Positions 10,601 through 18,086 of a DNA stretch of 30,897 nucleotides are shown here, piece by piece. The notes beneath the pieces are model-generated. The model saw nothing but the letters and a program-made list of their open reading frames with translations, was not told where the DNA came from and ran no database searches. The stretch lies in the IMG/VR virus record IMGVR_UViG_3300037558_002374, positions 1-30,897 of that record; one strand, given 5' to 3'. Position numbers and translations under genes: made by a program. The stretch is from a virus. How positions within the stretch are numbered: the stretch's first letter is position 1; every line of letters starts with the position of its first letter.

Positions 10601-10725
10601 GCATTCTGCAAGAGACGCAATCCGCGGACAGATCGAGTTGCGACATCACCGATATCTTCAAGACGACGCTTGACGACTCGTGAGCCCTTTTCTTGAACGA
10701 TAATGTCAATGCGTTCTGTGGCCAT
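7660..10725 (-). CDS. Tail tape measure protein, 1021 aa
   Basis: This is the longest helical protein of the tail operon, and it should set tail length and line the tube. The N-terminus (residues about 60-250) carries the tape-measure domain, with LNQATILSGASVREANAALI, QLSQGMASGTLRGDELRSVL and EQLPFVADVIAKQMGVTRGE. Residues about 300-450 are an Ala/Gln-rich coiled coil. Hydrophobic stretches follow near residue 475 (AAIAAAIIAVVATLVLF) and around 560-590, as expected for a protein that inserts in the host membrane. The C-terminus has the conserved GADNRLVAFRAQDGEDVTVT and ends in a Gln-rich tail. It begins at TAATG, overlapping the gp10-like gene. Confidence 0.95.
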   Translation of the reverse strand: MATERIDIIVQEKGSRVVKRRLEDIGDVATRSVRGLRLLQNALFVLGGAGLLAGLGRLLDTITNFENRLRLVTDSTAEFNAVQTELFNVAARARAEFESTATIFTRTALATRELSVSQQELLNFTESLNQATILSGASVREANAALIQLSQGMASGTLRGDELRSVLEQLPFVADVIAKQMGVTRGELRLLGTEGKINAEIILEAFRNAREEIAGKFAETVPTVGQAFSVLRTEFLRVLDNFDDLIGGSEAVARAIIGIAESLNFLLAGLTAAYAGFAAFKFATFIGGIVNSIRASRELAAAVAQGNAVLLTSVEIERAKAASQLQSATAAQAQAASTVRQIQLDVTQLQTQRALLTQQQASIVIDNTKRRARDALTGRFIAYNAALAQNIRTNIALTRTETALAAARGNLTRATATQTAAEAALATAQGRSAAAGAAASTFTARLARAFPGLAAGARGAGSALSGLARIASSNPYAAIAAAIIAVVATLVLFSDKIPIAGEEFVTLRDVGIATFQLIGEAIAPVINLISEGFTTALNYVSGLWNKFKDFIGQVLMAILGAIKSYINFYIGLWVGLMNSIIKAWEILPAALIDLGAIAVNGLIDVVKGGTEAVVRAVGDLLEFIGSAAEKVGLDNPFAGLLDDFSVDLDRFRPEITGAAREVGQIFNDEFSDALSTDYIGNAWTAILVRAREIAAERIANLDATNPRTAPGSGDGSGDGTTFEEIVQQLTLQNELLRVNAAERERLQAILKIEDDLKRSLTDSERALVEELLRENEVLTAAARIYEEVRGPAYEYQLTLEALNELLEAGRINQDEFSNSVLRARITFLDSQRDMASGLERGFLKILEKTGDFATQMEDIVTSAFDGMSQAIADLVVDGEADFGSLIKSINKQIIQLVVSQAFKQLFGNTGISDGQAGGNIFGSLFSGLKGLFGFQNGGSFTVGSQTGIAPLPGADNRLVAFRAQDGEDVTVTPRGQKPGGGNQQVVVNFNISTPDVNSFKQSQSQLAAKAARMISQGQRNM

Positions 10726-11201
10726 TACGCAACCCCTCCCCTAGAGAGAAGTCTGGTTTGCTGGACTTCCACTTGGGCTTCAAGGAGAGCCACTTGGACC
10801 CAGTCATTCGGTTGCTGACCAGAGTAACCATTGCGAAGACGATCAAGATATGGGATCGCGTTCGTGATGAATAGAGCTGTACCAGCTTGACCAGTTCCTC
10901 GCTTGGCACCCACTCTGAGGAGATTGATCTGTGCGAACCCTGCAGAAAGAGCAGCGCGAGCATTCGTCCGTTCACCAATGCCGAGCTTCTTGCCGGGAGC
11001 ATAGGCAGGGATGATGGCGCTCGTTGGATTGCCCAAGGAGACACGCCAGTTCGACCGAGCGACACCCTCATCCACAGGAGTTCCTTCTACCAAAGAGGTG
11101 AGTGTCCTCTTCGCAACACGCTTCGTCAGCCGCAACGAGTTATTCTCGATACGGCTTCCGAGCTTACGAATGTTGCGTGAGAACTGAAGGAGCGTCGCCA
11201 C
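10725..11201 (-). CDS. HK97 gp10-like tail completion protein
   Basis: The 158-aa product has the family's TPVDEGVARSNWRVSLGNP segment, followed by AYAPGKKLGIGERTNARAAL and a FITNAIPYLDRLRNGYSGQ motif. Together these are typical of HK97-gp10-type tail-completion or minor tail proteins. It uses a GTG start just after the TAA of the frameshift-extended chaperone, with a GGGAG site upstream. Its stop overlaps the tape-measure ATG. The placement between chaperone and tape measure, rather than before the tail tube, is unlike HK97. The call rests on motif recognition only. Confidence 0.75.
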   Translation of the reverse strand: MATLLQFSRNIRKLGSRIENNSLRLTKRVAKRTLTSLVEGTPVDEGVARSNWRVSLGNPTSAIIPAYAPGKKLGIGERTNARAALSAGFAQINLLRVGAKRGTGQAGTALFITNAIPYLDRLRNGYSGQQPNDWVQVALLEAQVEVQQTRLLSRGGVA

Positions 11202-11968
11202 TTATTTCTTTCTCCCTTGGTGTTCGAGGTAAGCGGCATCCATCGTCTTCAGATGATAGTGCATCGCTTCAGTTTGATCTTCATCTAGTCCGTTCGCCAC
11301 ACAGTAGTCATGAACAACTTTCCATGGGATTGGACCCAGACTCATCCCTATCTGTCGACTGTCTGAAAGATCAATGAACCCGAGATAGTAGAGCTCTAAA
11401 CCAGATATGAGCTCCGGGGCGTTTGCAATGCGATCGGGAAAGGGTAAGTTTTCCCGAAGGCATTGCTCAATGATCTTTTGCTCGACAGCGCCCTGCTCCA
11501 GGAAATAGAGCAGGACTTCTACGAGTTTTTTCCGTCGGCCTCCATTTCTTCCTTACGGAATAGAGCGATAGATTCTGCCGACTGTTGGAGATCGATGAAC
11601 AGCGAAGGCAGATTCTTGAAGGTGAGCACGATATTCTCGGGTGTGACATCGAGCAGACCGCCGCCTTTCTTGTGAATGCCCTTCTTCCACTTCGTGGTGC
11701 CGTCTTTCTCCTCGCCATCTGCAACCTGCCAATCCAGGATCACAGTCTTGGCGTAGATGTCGTACAGCAGACCACGTGAGCGATCTTCCGGCATTGTCCC
11801 TGCCTGGATGGCCCGGCGGAAAGGCTTGGTCTTGGCTTCCGCATAAGAAAGATACTTCTTGTTCGCACCACCAGCGCGGGCGAGTTGGACGCGAAAGTCG
11901 CCATAGTCGATCCAGATCCCGGCCGTTTCCAGATTGGGGTCTGTTTCGAACTGTTCGTACATGCTCAT
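11202..11968 (-). CDS. Tail assembly chaperone, -1 frameshift fusion product (gpGT-like), about 255 aa
   Basis: A -1 shift at A AAA AAC (11531 down to 11525) would carry translation from the 149-aa upstream frame into an open frame. That frame starts at the CTC codon at 11525-11523 and runs to TAA at 11202-11204, adding 107 residues. The extension reads LVEVLLYFLEQGAVEQKIIE and ends near MDAAYLEHQGRKK. It has no good start of its own near the junction. In lambda and many siphophages the G and GT products chaperone the tape measure, and this pair sits just upstream of gp10-like and tape-measure genes, as expected. The coordinates cover the whole fusion; the reading frame changes at 11525. Confidence 0.88.
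11492..11531 (-). promoter_or_regulatory. Programmed -1 ribosomal frameshift signal
   Basis: Read on the minus strand, the slippery heptamer A AAA AAC occupies 11531-11525 in the correct zero-frame phase (GGA AAA AAC). The zero-frame stop TAG follows at 11521-11519. Ten bases after the heptamer, a perfect 7-bp stem CCTGCTC/GAGCAGG (11514-11508 with 11498-11492, 9-nt loop) could act as the stimulatory structure. A spacer of 10 is slightly longer than the usual 5-9. Codons downstream remain open only in the -1 frame. Confidence 0.85.
11519..11968 (-). CDS. Tail assembly chaperone, unshifted product (gpG-like), 149 aa
   Basis: The protein begins MSMYEQFETDPNLETAGIWI, with an AGGAG site before the ATG, and is soluble and charged. 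Residues 14-60 (AGIWIDYGDFRVQLARAGGA, then KYLSYAEAKTKPFRRAI) resemble the N-terminal part of siphophage tail assembly chaperones. It lies between the tail tube gene and the tape-measure module, the standard place for gene G. Most ribosomes should stop at TAG 11519 and give this form, while a minority shift to make the longer fusion. The expected function is to coat the tape measure before the tube assembles. Confidence 0.85.
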   Translation of the reverse strand: MSMYEQFETDPNLETAGIWIDYGDFRVQLARAGGANKKYLSYAEAKTKPFRRAIQAGTMPEDRSRGLLYDIYAKTVILDWQVADGEEKDGTTKWKKGIHKKGGGLLDVTPENIVLTFKNLPSLFIDLQQSAESIALFRKEEMEADGKNS

Positions 11969-12000
11969 ATCGGTTCTCCTTTTCTATGACCACAGAAGGA

Positions 12001-13536
12001 TTACTCAGCGGCAGTCGGCAGATACTTGAAGAAGGTCAGCAACAGAGTGTGACCAAGGGTTGCAGCCACGTCCTCAGCGGTCGCAGCATCCATGCTCAGC
12101 GGGAGCGTGATCGGTTGATCCTGCTCCACGTTCAGCCGCCCGTCGCCGAGCGAGACGAGCGGGATATCGATGACAATGCCTTGGTTTTCCTTGACGATCG
12201 CCATGTCCAGAGTGACGTCCGAATTGTTCCGGACGGCCTGAATCGCCGAGATGTTACCGAAGTAAGCGGTGATAGAACCGCTGACCTGGAACGTGCCAGC
12301 CGTGACATCGAACGCGCCGAGTGTTCCGACCGCCTTGTTCGGCGACAGATTGTTGTTGACAGTGATCGTCGCTTCCGTGATGAAAGCGAAGAGCGCTGTC
12401 GGGTTATCGTCGACCGAGGATACAGTCGACATCTTGATGCGGGAGAAGTCGCTGGAAGTGTTGAACACATCAGCAGCCTCAGGGATCGCCACCGAAGTCT
12501 GAAGCGGACCAGTTGCACCATCGTTCTGCTGATGGTCAGTGGCGATGAAGCTCAGATCGATGTTGACGAGGTTTGCCGTCGGGACATTGAGCGTGAACTC
12601 ATTGGGAATTGCACCCTTGAGATACTCGCTCTGGATCTGCGACGGGCTGGCATCATCGGGAGCACCAAGGGTACGCTCGATATGATAAGAGCGACGCACG
12701 ATCGAGGTTCCGGTTTCGTTCTTGAGAACATCGCCGAAGTAGATGTCGACGAGCTTCGTGGTATTGGCCTCGGTGGCCATCGTAGTCGCGGACTTGTCGA
12801 TGGTCAAAGCATTCGCTGTGATAGTGCGAATTCGCTTGAAGCCATTGTTCGCCGCTGTGGAGAACTGGTTTGCCGTTAGATCACCGCCAAGGAAGATCCA
12901 CTGGCCTTCAACAAGGCCGAGTGTGGTGAAGTCCAAGGTCGAAGAAGTCAGGATCGGCAGATCGCCTGAGGCGTCCACGTCCACATCGCCAGAGGCAGAG
13001 CGGAAACCAACGACCTGAATGTAGGCACCGGACGGAGGAGATGCCTCCGTCACGAGTTGACCGTCAGCGACTTCCACCGATGTGTTCGAAACAACTGCGG
13101 TCACAACGTTGAGAGCGTTGTTGTCTGCGTTCGCGAAGCCGACACCCTTGATCAGGGAACCTGCGAAGAACCCAGTCGTGCTGGCAACTTCATATTCGTC
13201 TGGATTAGCAAGATCGACATCAACTGCCGTGACTTCCTCGAAACCCTTGCGGCGAAGGTCAGCGAACATCACGCCCTGAAGAAGATCCTTCAGGTTTTCC
13301 GACGTGAGGTTGTGATTGAAACCACCGGTCGCGTCCAGATCGGTCACGACGCCCTTCTTGCGCTGGCGAGAGGGGTTGATGGGATTGGGAGCGACCGTGG
13401 TCAGTTCCCCACCGAAATCGTTGTAACTGTTCGGCTCGAGGCGCTTCCACGCTGGTGAGCTGATGACTCCAAGGGAAGCCTCTTCGGCATAGGCAAGTCC
13501 CGTGATGTTGGAGTCGATCTTATTGACCTGTGCCAT
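12001..13536 (-). CDS. Major tail tube protein, 511 aa
   Basis: The product starts MAQVNKIDSNITGLAYAEEA and is rich in beta strands, Thr, Asn and Asp, without membrane segments. The opening with SPAWKRLEPNSYNDFGGELT is typical of tail tube proteins of alphaproteobacterial siphophages, and its place before the chaperone pair supports this. It is longer than a minimal tube subunit (about 150-300 residues). Segments around 110-240 with repeated GFF-(A/G)-G-(S/D) and LVEGQWIFLGGD motifs may be surface-exposed inserted beta domains. AGGAGG lies five bases before the ATG, consistent with high expression. Confidence 0.8.
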   Translation of the reverse strand: MAQVNKIDSNITGLAYAEEASLGVISSPAWKRLEPNSYNDFGGELTTVAPNPINPSRQRKKGVVTDLDATGGFNHNLTSENLKDLLQGVMFADLRRKGFEEVTAVDVDLANPDEYEVASTTGFFAGSLIKGVGFANADNNALNVVTAVVSNTSVEVADGQLVTEASPPSGAYIQVVGFRSASGDVDVDASGDLPILTSSTLDFTTLGLVEGQWIFLGGDLTANQFSTAANNGFKRIRTITANALTIDKSATTMATEANTTKLVDIYFGDVLKNETGTSIVRRSYHIERTLGAPDDASPSQIQSEYLKGAIPNEFTLNVPTANLVNIDLSFIATDHQQNDGATGPLQTSVAIPEAADVFNTSSDFSRIKMSTVSSVDDNPTALFAFITEATITVNNNLSPNKAVGTLGAFDVTAGTFQVSGSITAYFGNISAIQAVRNNSDVTLDMAIVKENQGIVIDIPLVSLGDGRLNVEQDQPITLPLSMDAATAEDVAATLGHTLLLTFFKYLPTAAE

Positions 13537-13546
13537 AATGGCCTCC

Positions 13547-13966
13547 TTATTTGACTTCGTCGTAGCTGAATTCGACGATGACGTTCAGCTGATAGAATTC
13601 ACCGTCCCGCCCGACTTCGTTCAACCTCACGTTACGGAACCAGACCCCTCCTGGAGTTGCGGTGCCTTCGAAGGCGTCGGACACTACCTTAGCCAATTCG
13701 TAGGACTCTTGCAAGCCTTTTCCAACCGGCACAAAAACCTGCGTCGTCAGAAATCCCAGCCTTGTGAAAGTCCTTGCACCCTGAGCCCCGCTCAGTGTAG
13801 ACTGGAATCCTGCCGAATGTTGCAGGGTCACAACGGCCCACGGTTCTTCATCGCGATCCCGCTGTTTCCGGACATCCTGGTAATGAACTGGATACCCGGT
13901 TGTATCCCACGCGGTCTTGAAGACTGCGAGGATTTCATCTTTCGCCTGCTGATAAGTAAGACTCAT
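13547..13966 (-). CDS. Probable tail terminator / neck protein, 139 aa
   Basis: The protein begins MSLTYQQAKDEILAVFKTAW and contains QDVRKQRDRDEEPWAVVTLQ, followed by a strand-rich C-terminus ending QLNVIVEFSYDEVK. Size and position immediately before the tail tube gene suit a tail terminator, which caps the tube and joins it to the head. Start 13966 gives an ATGA overlap with the preceding gene, whereas the longer frame starting at 14038 would overlap it by over 70 bp. The function is inferred from position and general fold pattern. Confidence 0.65.
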   Translation of the reverse strand: MSLTYQQAKDEILAVFKTAWDTTGYPVHYQDVRKQRDRDEEPWAVVTLQHSAGFQSTLSGAQGARTFTRLGFLTTQVFVPVGKGLQESYELAKVVSDAFEGTATPGGVWFRNVRLNEVGRDGEFYQLNVIVEFSYDEVK

Positions 13967-14358
13967 CGGCGTACCCCAACGAATGCAATGAGGGAAGTAT
14001 CTCCTGGTCGCAAAACCTGAAGACCGATAATCCCCCAACGATCATCACGATCGACTACGCTGGAATATTCCCTGAGGTCGTTCTCACCTTGGGCTGTGAT
14101 GATGATCTGTTCACTGAATGTAACCAGATCTCTGAACTCCGTGCCTTCACCGAGAGCAGAGAGTCCAAATTGACGAACGGTGTTCGGTGGTACAAACACT
14201 CCGTTGAGAGCGAGAGTTGTTTCTGCGCCAGCACCGGGTCCATTCCACGGTTTGGCGGGATCGTCAACAGCTTCGCTCAATTTCACGAAAGTGATACTGC
14301 GACCGTTGCTTTGAATCAGTCGAGCGGCAGTTGTTGCGAGACGAGAATAATCAACCAC
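13963..14358 (-). CDS. Head-tail connector (stopper-like) protein, 131 aa, GTG start
   Basis: I start this gene at GTG 14356-14358. It overlaps the end of the adaptor gene by 8 bp and has GGAGGGG six bases upstream. The longest open frame, beginning at 14568, runs far into the adaptor gene and is unlikely. The product opens VVDYSRLATTAARLIQSNGR and is beta-rich, with NGVFVPPNTVRQFGLSALGE, and ends in GVRR. Small beta-barrel proteins between adaptor and tail terminator are usually stoppers that plug the head exit. That is a positional inference. Confidence 0.65.
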   Translation of the reverse strand: MVDYSRLATTAARLIQSNGRSITFVKLSEAVDDPAKPWNGPGAGAETTLALNGVFVPPNTVRQFGLSALGEGTEFRDLVTFSEQIIITAQGENDLREYSSVVDRDDRWGIIGLQVLRPGDTSLIAFVGVRR

Positions 14359-15250
14359 GGATAACCCCTCCAGAGCCCAAGAGAAGAGGACGGAGGATCT
14401 TATCCGCTGCTGGATAAGGTTTGAATGTGATCTTGCCAGCCGTCCCTGCGACATATTCATAAGTTTCCTCGATCGGACCAACTTTCTCAGTCCGGCCTTG
14501 GACAGATCCGGCGTAAGGATCAACCGTCGGGTCTGGAAGCAAGGTCGCACTGACAGCGCGAACTGCATATTCAGAGACCGCCATTTTCAGACGATCCGGA
14601 ATACCTTCGATGAGAGATCCCCGTTCATCGTAGGCGTAATTTCGAGGCCACGAGAGAGGCTGAATGCCACCGTCCAACCCGCCGCTGAAAGTGCCGATTG
14701 TGACGTTTGTCACAGAGCCCTCGAGGACCGTCAGAGCGCCGCTGGCACCGGGCGCGGTTGCGGTAAGGGTAAGCACCGCTGAGGCCGCTGAGGCGCTAAC
14801 GTGGCGGCTCTGAGGGGTCGCTAGGCCGTAGGTTGTGCCAGCCCCGTCCGCACCGTTTAGCGCGGCTTCAAGGTTTGCCGCAGTCCCAGCCGCAGTCGCT
14901 CCGATGAGTACTTCGTAAGTCGCTCCGGACAGCGCCGACACGAAAGTCCAAGTCTCATCACCAATCGTGAGAGCCTCAGAATCACTCGGGAGACCTGTGA
15001 ATGTGACGGTTGCAGTGGCAGAGCTATCTTCAAGCGTGACAGCAGGAAGACCTTTGAAACGATTGCTGAATCTTTTGTCAACATAGTCAGTCGCTGCGAC
15101 GATTGCAGCGTCTGTTTGAGCTGAGGTAGCAGTTGACCATGAGTTTTCAGTTTGGCGATTTCTCGCTGTGAGATAGGCTGTCACGTAGGCAGTGTTCACG
15201 TAACCATTTGCACCCCTGACACCGACACCTGTTTCAACTACGAGGGTCAT
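14351..15250 (-). CDS. DnaT-like head-tail adaptor with inserted beta domain, 299 aa
   Basis: The ends of this protein match the phage DnaT-like/adaptor family: MTLVVETGVGVRGANGYVNT, then AAIVAATDYVDKRFSNRFKG, and after a gap QPLSWPRNYAYDERGSLIEG, IPDRLKMAVSEYAVRA and KVGPIEETYEY. Usual members are about 170-190 residues, while this one is 299. The extra material, about residues 70-195, has a repeat-like beta domain with LTIGDETWTFVSAL and NLEAALN. This module is seen in many phage structural proteins. Its DNA (about 14666-15043) is visibly more GC-rich than its flanks, which suggests a later insertion. The start at 15250 overlaps the previous stop as TGATG; the ATG at 15292 is rejected. Confidence 0.78.
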   Translation of the reverse strand: MTLVVETGVGVRGANGYVNTAYVTAYLTARNRQTENSWSTATSAQTDAAIVAATDYVDKRFSNRFKGLPAVTLEDSSATATVTFTGLPSDSEALTIGDETWTFVSALSGATYEVLIGATAAGTAANLEAALNGADGAGTTYGLATPQSRHVSASAASAVLTLTATAPGASGALTVLEGSVTNVTIGTFSGGLDGGIQPLSWPRNYAYDERGSLIEGIPDRLKMAVSEYAVRAVSATLLPDPTVDPYAGSVQGRTEKVGPIEETYEYVAGTAGKITFKPYPAADKILRPLLLGSGGVIRG

Positions 15251-15636
15251 CAGCTGAATACTCCTGTAGCAATAGCTGATGGACGGAACCACTGATCAAA
15301 ATAATGAAGAGTGACAGTCCCAGCATTAGCGCCAGTCGGGATAATTGAAACACCTGCTTCAAAGAAGCCCAGACGATGAATCTCATCTGCTGCAAGATCT
15401 GGGGTCCCAAGAGTTCTTGAGCTAGCAGAAATTGAGATATCTCCAGCAGTTACAGTACCACTGAAAGAGATTCCGATATTTGCTGCTACTGGCATTGAGA
15501 AAGGATTCGGTGACGGATTTCCGCCCGCCACCGTACCAAGATCAAAAGGAGAACTGACAAGGCTCGCGAAGCGACGTCCCCGGTTCAGGTCGCGATTACG
15601 CTCGCGATTATGATAGAGCGCCGCTTGACGAGACAT
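15250..15636 (-). CDS. Unknown head-region protein, 128 aa
   Basis: The product begins MSRQAALYHNRERNRDLNRG, a basic stretch, and then becomes hydrophobic and strand-rich (GISFSGTVTAGDISISASSR). It ends ATGVFS, and the stop overlaps the adaptor ATG (TGATG). AGGAAA precedes the ATG by seven bases. It has no clear membrane helix and no family I recognise. Its place between the acidic head protein and the adaptor suggests a minor head or head-completion component. The basic N-terminus could face packaged DNA, but this is conjecture. Confidence 0.7.
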   Translation of the reverse strand: MSRQAALYHNRERNRDLNRGRRFASLVSSPFDLGTVAGGNPSPNPFSMPVAANIGISFSGTVTAGDISISASSRTLGTPDLAADEIHRLGFFEAGVSIIPTGANAGTVTLHYFDQWFRPSAIATGVFS

Positions 15637-15646
15637 GTGCGTTTCC

Positions 15647-16375
15647 TCACTTCATGAGCGGCCGAGTGGGACGACCGGACCCGCGCTTGTTCTTCCGCGC
15701 CATCGCCGCGTCGATCGGAGCACGAGGCTCGATGTCCTTGGCAGACAGGTGCTTGAGAACCACGGAGCGGCGAGCTACACGATCCATGCGAGCGGCGTTC
15801 TGGGATTCGATGAAGCGCCGGGTTGCAGCAGTTGCCGAAGTGTTCGGGTGAAGCTGTTTGACACGGAGATTGACGATATTGATCGCCTTCTTGATCCGCA
15901 GGCCAAGAGCCTTCTTCTCTTCGATCTCCTTGTCGACCATGATCTTCTGATCACGGAGAGATCCGGCGAGGTCTTCCAGGTCTTCCTTGGGCACCGTGTT
16001 CAGGTACGCCATGAATTCCGCCTCGGTCATTTCCGCGTCGGGCTGTTCCTCGTTGGAGGCCTCAGTATCGGTTCCGCCTTCGGACGAGGTTTCCTGATCG
16101 CCGTTACCACCATGCTCCTGCGTCTGCTCCTGTTCATTGGAGCCTTCGCCATCGCCGGTGTCATCGGATTCGTTGTCGTCTTCATTGGCATCACCCTCGC
16201 CAGCCTTTTCGCGGTTGAAGTCGGGCGCGGATTCGACAATGTCTTTCCGCGTCACGGCTGCACCCACAAGTTCCGCAACGGTGTCGACCTTGGGAGCGCC
16301 ATCGGCGGTCCACTGATCGTCATCGAGGGGATCAAGCTGAGCGAGAGCTGCCAGGATCTTCTCTTTATCGGCCAT
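15647..16375 (-). CDS. Head-region protein with acidic linker, 242 aa
   Basis: Residues 1-45 carry LAALAQLDPLDDDQWTADGA, followed by a VDTVAELVGAAVTRKDI motif. I know this N-terminal signature from head-region proteins of several alphaproteobacterial phages. Residues about 50-115 are a low-complexity Glu/Asp/Gly/Asn/Gln linker that is probably disordered. The rest is helical, with a predicted coiled coil around 125-170, and a strongly basic C-terminus (ARKNKRGSGRPTRPLMK). The split of acidic middle and basic tail suggests a scaffold-like or DNA-contacting role, which is not established. GGAG precedes the ATG. Confidence 0.75.
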   Translation of the reverse strand: MADKEKILAALAQLDPLDDDQWTADGAPKVDTVAELVGAAVTRKDIVESAPDFNREKAGEGDANEDDNESDDTGDGEGSNEQEQTQEHGGNGDQETSSEGGTDTEASNEEQPDAEMTEAEFMAYLNTVPKEDLEDLAGSLRDQKIMVDKEIEEKKALGLRIKKAINIVNLRVKQLHPNTSATAATRRFIESQNAARMDRVARRSVVLKHLSAKDIEPRAPIDAAMARKNKRGSGRPTRPLMK

Positions 16376-16386
16376 GTCAGCTCTCC

Positions 16387-16908
16387 TTAATCATCGCCGA
16401 GGATGGTGTAAGCGATATGGAGCTCGCCGTTCACCGTCAAGTCCACGCTTTGGTTATCAGTGATGTCAGCAGCGTCGATCAAGGCGTTGAGGTTGATCTC
16501 GAGCGAACCGTCCGTATTGTCGAAGATCGCCTGAGTGGCATTGACGCCACGAGTACGAACGCCGACTTCGGCAGTGGCCGCAGCGAGGGCGGTGGAAGCG
16601 ACGATGTCAACGTCGGTCCCGGTGATTGTGGCATCTCCAGCCGGTGTAGTGCCGATACCAAAATCCCCAGACCACGTATCGACCAGATTTGCATCTGCCC
16701 CAGACCCGGAGAATTGGAAATAACCGACAGCGCCGAGGAACAGAATGTTACCCTCAGCGAAATCGCCGATGACGACCGAGCCGAAGCCGATCGCCACACC
16801 GGTCGCCGTCACTGTGAGAGTTCCGTCACGAACGACGAATGTTTGCTTGATGATCTCCTGGCGAGCCGGATCGCCGCGAGACATCGAGCGAGGAAGACCC
16901 TTACCCAT
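16387..16908 (-). CDS. Probable head decoration / capsid-associated protein, 173 aa
   Basis: The protein opens MGKGLPRSMSRGDPARQEII and continues as alternating short strands rich in Gly, Ala, Thr and Asp (VRDGTLTVTATGVAIGFGSV). It has no membrane helix and no Cys. It sits directly downstream of the major capsid gene with a strong AAAGGAG site, the usual place for decoration or head-stabilising proteins. I recognise the style of the protein but not a named family, so the function is positional. Confidence 0.65.
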   Translation of the reverse strand: MGKGLPRSMSRGDPARQEIIKQTFVVRDGTLTVTATGVAIGFGSVVIGDFAEGNILFLGAVGYFQFSGSGADANLVDTWSGDFGIGTTPAGDATITGTDVDIVASTALAAATAEVGVRTRGVNATQAIFDNTDGSLEINLNALIDAADITDNQSVDLTVNGELHIAYTILGDD

Positions 16909-16933
16909 GATGTTCTCCTTTCAGCAAGGTTCT

Positions 16934-16956
16934 GGGAGGAGCGAGATGCTCCTCCC
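16934..16956. other. Perfect hairpin after the major capsid gene
   Basis: GGGAGGAGC and GCTCCTCCC form a 9-bp stem with a 5-nt loop, 12 bp after the capsid stop codon. On the minus strand no T-run follows (AGAACC comes next), so this is not a standard intrinsic terminator. It is more likely a 3' stabilising or partial-stop structure that raises capsid mRNA relative to the next genes. Confidence 0.6.
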
Positions 16957-16968
16957 GGATTGATCCGA

Positions 16969-18042
16969 TTACGCCTCGCGGGTGACGAGACGGGCGAACT
17001 TGATCTGCTTCCGCTCAGGATAGACGCGGTTCCAGGAACCGGCCTCGTCCAGATCGTCACCAGCAGTGCCAGTGTTGGAAGGACCACCGTTCGGGGCCGT
17101 ACCAGTGAAGGCGTGACCGACGGGATGAATGGTCCATTCGACGCGGTTGTATAGGATTTCCTGACCGCCGCCGTTGCCGCCTCCGGCCTTGCGCTCCACT
17201 TCCGTGGGCATCTTGGCCTGACCGACACCGAGGCGGGTTGCACCGCCGCCGAACAGCCACGTATCGTAGACATTGCCAGTGCGCGGAACACCGTCATCAA
17301 CGATGACCTCACGGCCAAGGAACGTCGGGATGTTGACGCGGCCCTCGGAGTCGGGAATGAAGTCGATGAGGTTGTTCTTCTGCATCCGGTTGTACACGAT
17401 GGAGTGAACGACCACAGCCGTGAGATCTTCCATCGAATCGCCCATCGTAACGGCGGCATCCAGGAATGCTTCAGCGGAGAAGTTGGTCACACCGTCGACG
17501 AACGAAGCGCCGGAGATGTCGTTCTCGTAGTCATTGGAGTCATTCGCCACGTTGTCGGCAATGACACCCTTCCAGGTTGCGATGAACGCGGCCTGAAGAC
17601 GACGAGTCCAGTAGTAGGCGACGCGGTCAGCGATCGCTTCCATGGGATCAGCGCCGGCGAGTGCGGCGGTGAGATCCATGCTTGACCAGGAGTTGTTACG
17701 GCTCAGACGAACCGCGACTTCCTGGGCAGTTTGGATCTTGAGCGGATTCGGAGGCCGCTCGGGTGAGGTCCCGGAACCGGCAGCATTCGCGGACGAATCG
17801 GCCGTGTTGAACACAGCGGACGAGTCGTTCGAGACGCGTTCGGCGTCGTCATCCAGATCACGGAACGACGGGACGTTGAAGGTGATGCCACCACCAGCGA
17901 GCAGGATGTCGATCGCAGGATCGCGAACGGCAAGACCCGACTGAATGATACGAGCTTTCTGCTCGGTCAACTGCTGAGTGTAGGGCGTGAAGATTTCGGG
18001 GACGACTACGTCTGCCACCCGAGTAGCTGGTCCAATTGCCAT
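16969..18042 (-). CDS. Major capsid protein, 357 aa
   Basis: The product begins MAIGPATRVADVVVPEIFTP and contains LAVRDPAIDILLAGGGITFN, VPSFRDLDDD and DLTAALAGADPMEAIADRVA followed by YYWTRRLQAAFI. These match a class of siphophage capsid proteins with an HK97-type fold. Length is normal. The C-terminal part contains a Gly-rich loop (KAGGGNGGGQEI). It lies between scaffold and decoration-like genes. AAAGGAG precedes the ATG, and a dedicated candidate promoter and leader (18087-18174) lie upstream, consistent with very high expression. Confidence 0.93.
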   Translation of the reverse strand: MAIGPATRVADVVVPEIFTPYTQQLTEQKARIIQSGLAVRDPAIDILLAGGGITFNVPSFRDLDDDAERVSNDSSAVFNTADSSANAAGSGTSPERPPNPLKIQTAQEVAVRLSRNNSWSSMDLTAALAGADPMEAIADRVAYYWTRRLQAAFIATWKGVIADNVANDSNDYENDISGASFVDGVTNFSAEAFLDAAVTMGDSMEDLTAVVVHSIVYNRMQKNNLIDFIPDSEGRVNIPTFLGREVIVDDGVPRTGNVYDTWLFGGGATRLGVGQAKMPTEVERKAGGGNGGGQEILYNRVEWTIHPVGHAFTGTAPNGGPSNTGTAGDDLDEAGSWNRVYPERKQIKFARLVTREA

Positions 18043-18086
18043 CTGATTCTCCTTTCACAGAGGCTGTCACAGGGAAAACCGACGGT

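Noticed and set aside
11776-12879. Plus-strand frame of 367 aa opposite the tail tube and chaperone genes
   Set aside because: Antisense shadow; the minus-strand tail genes have clear motifs, starts and order.
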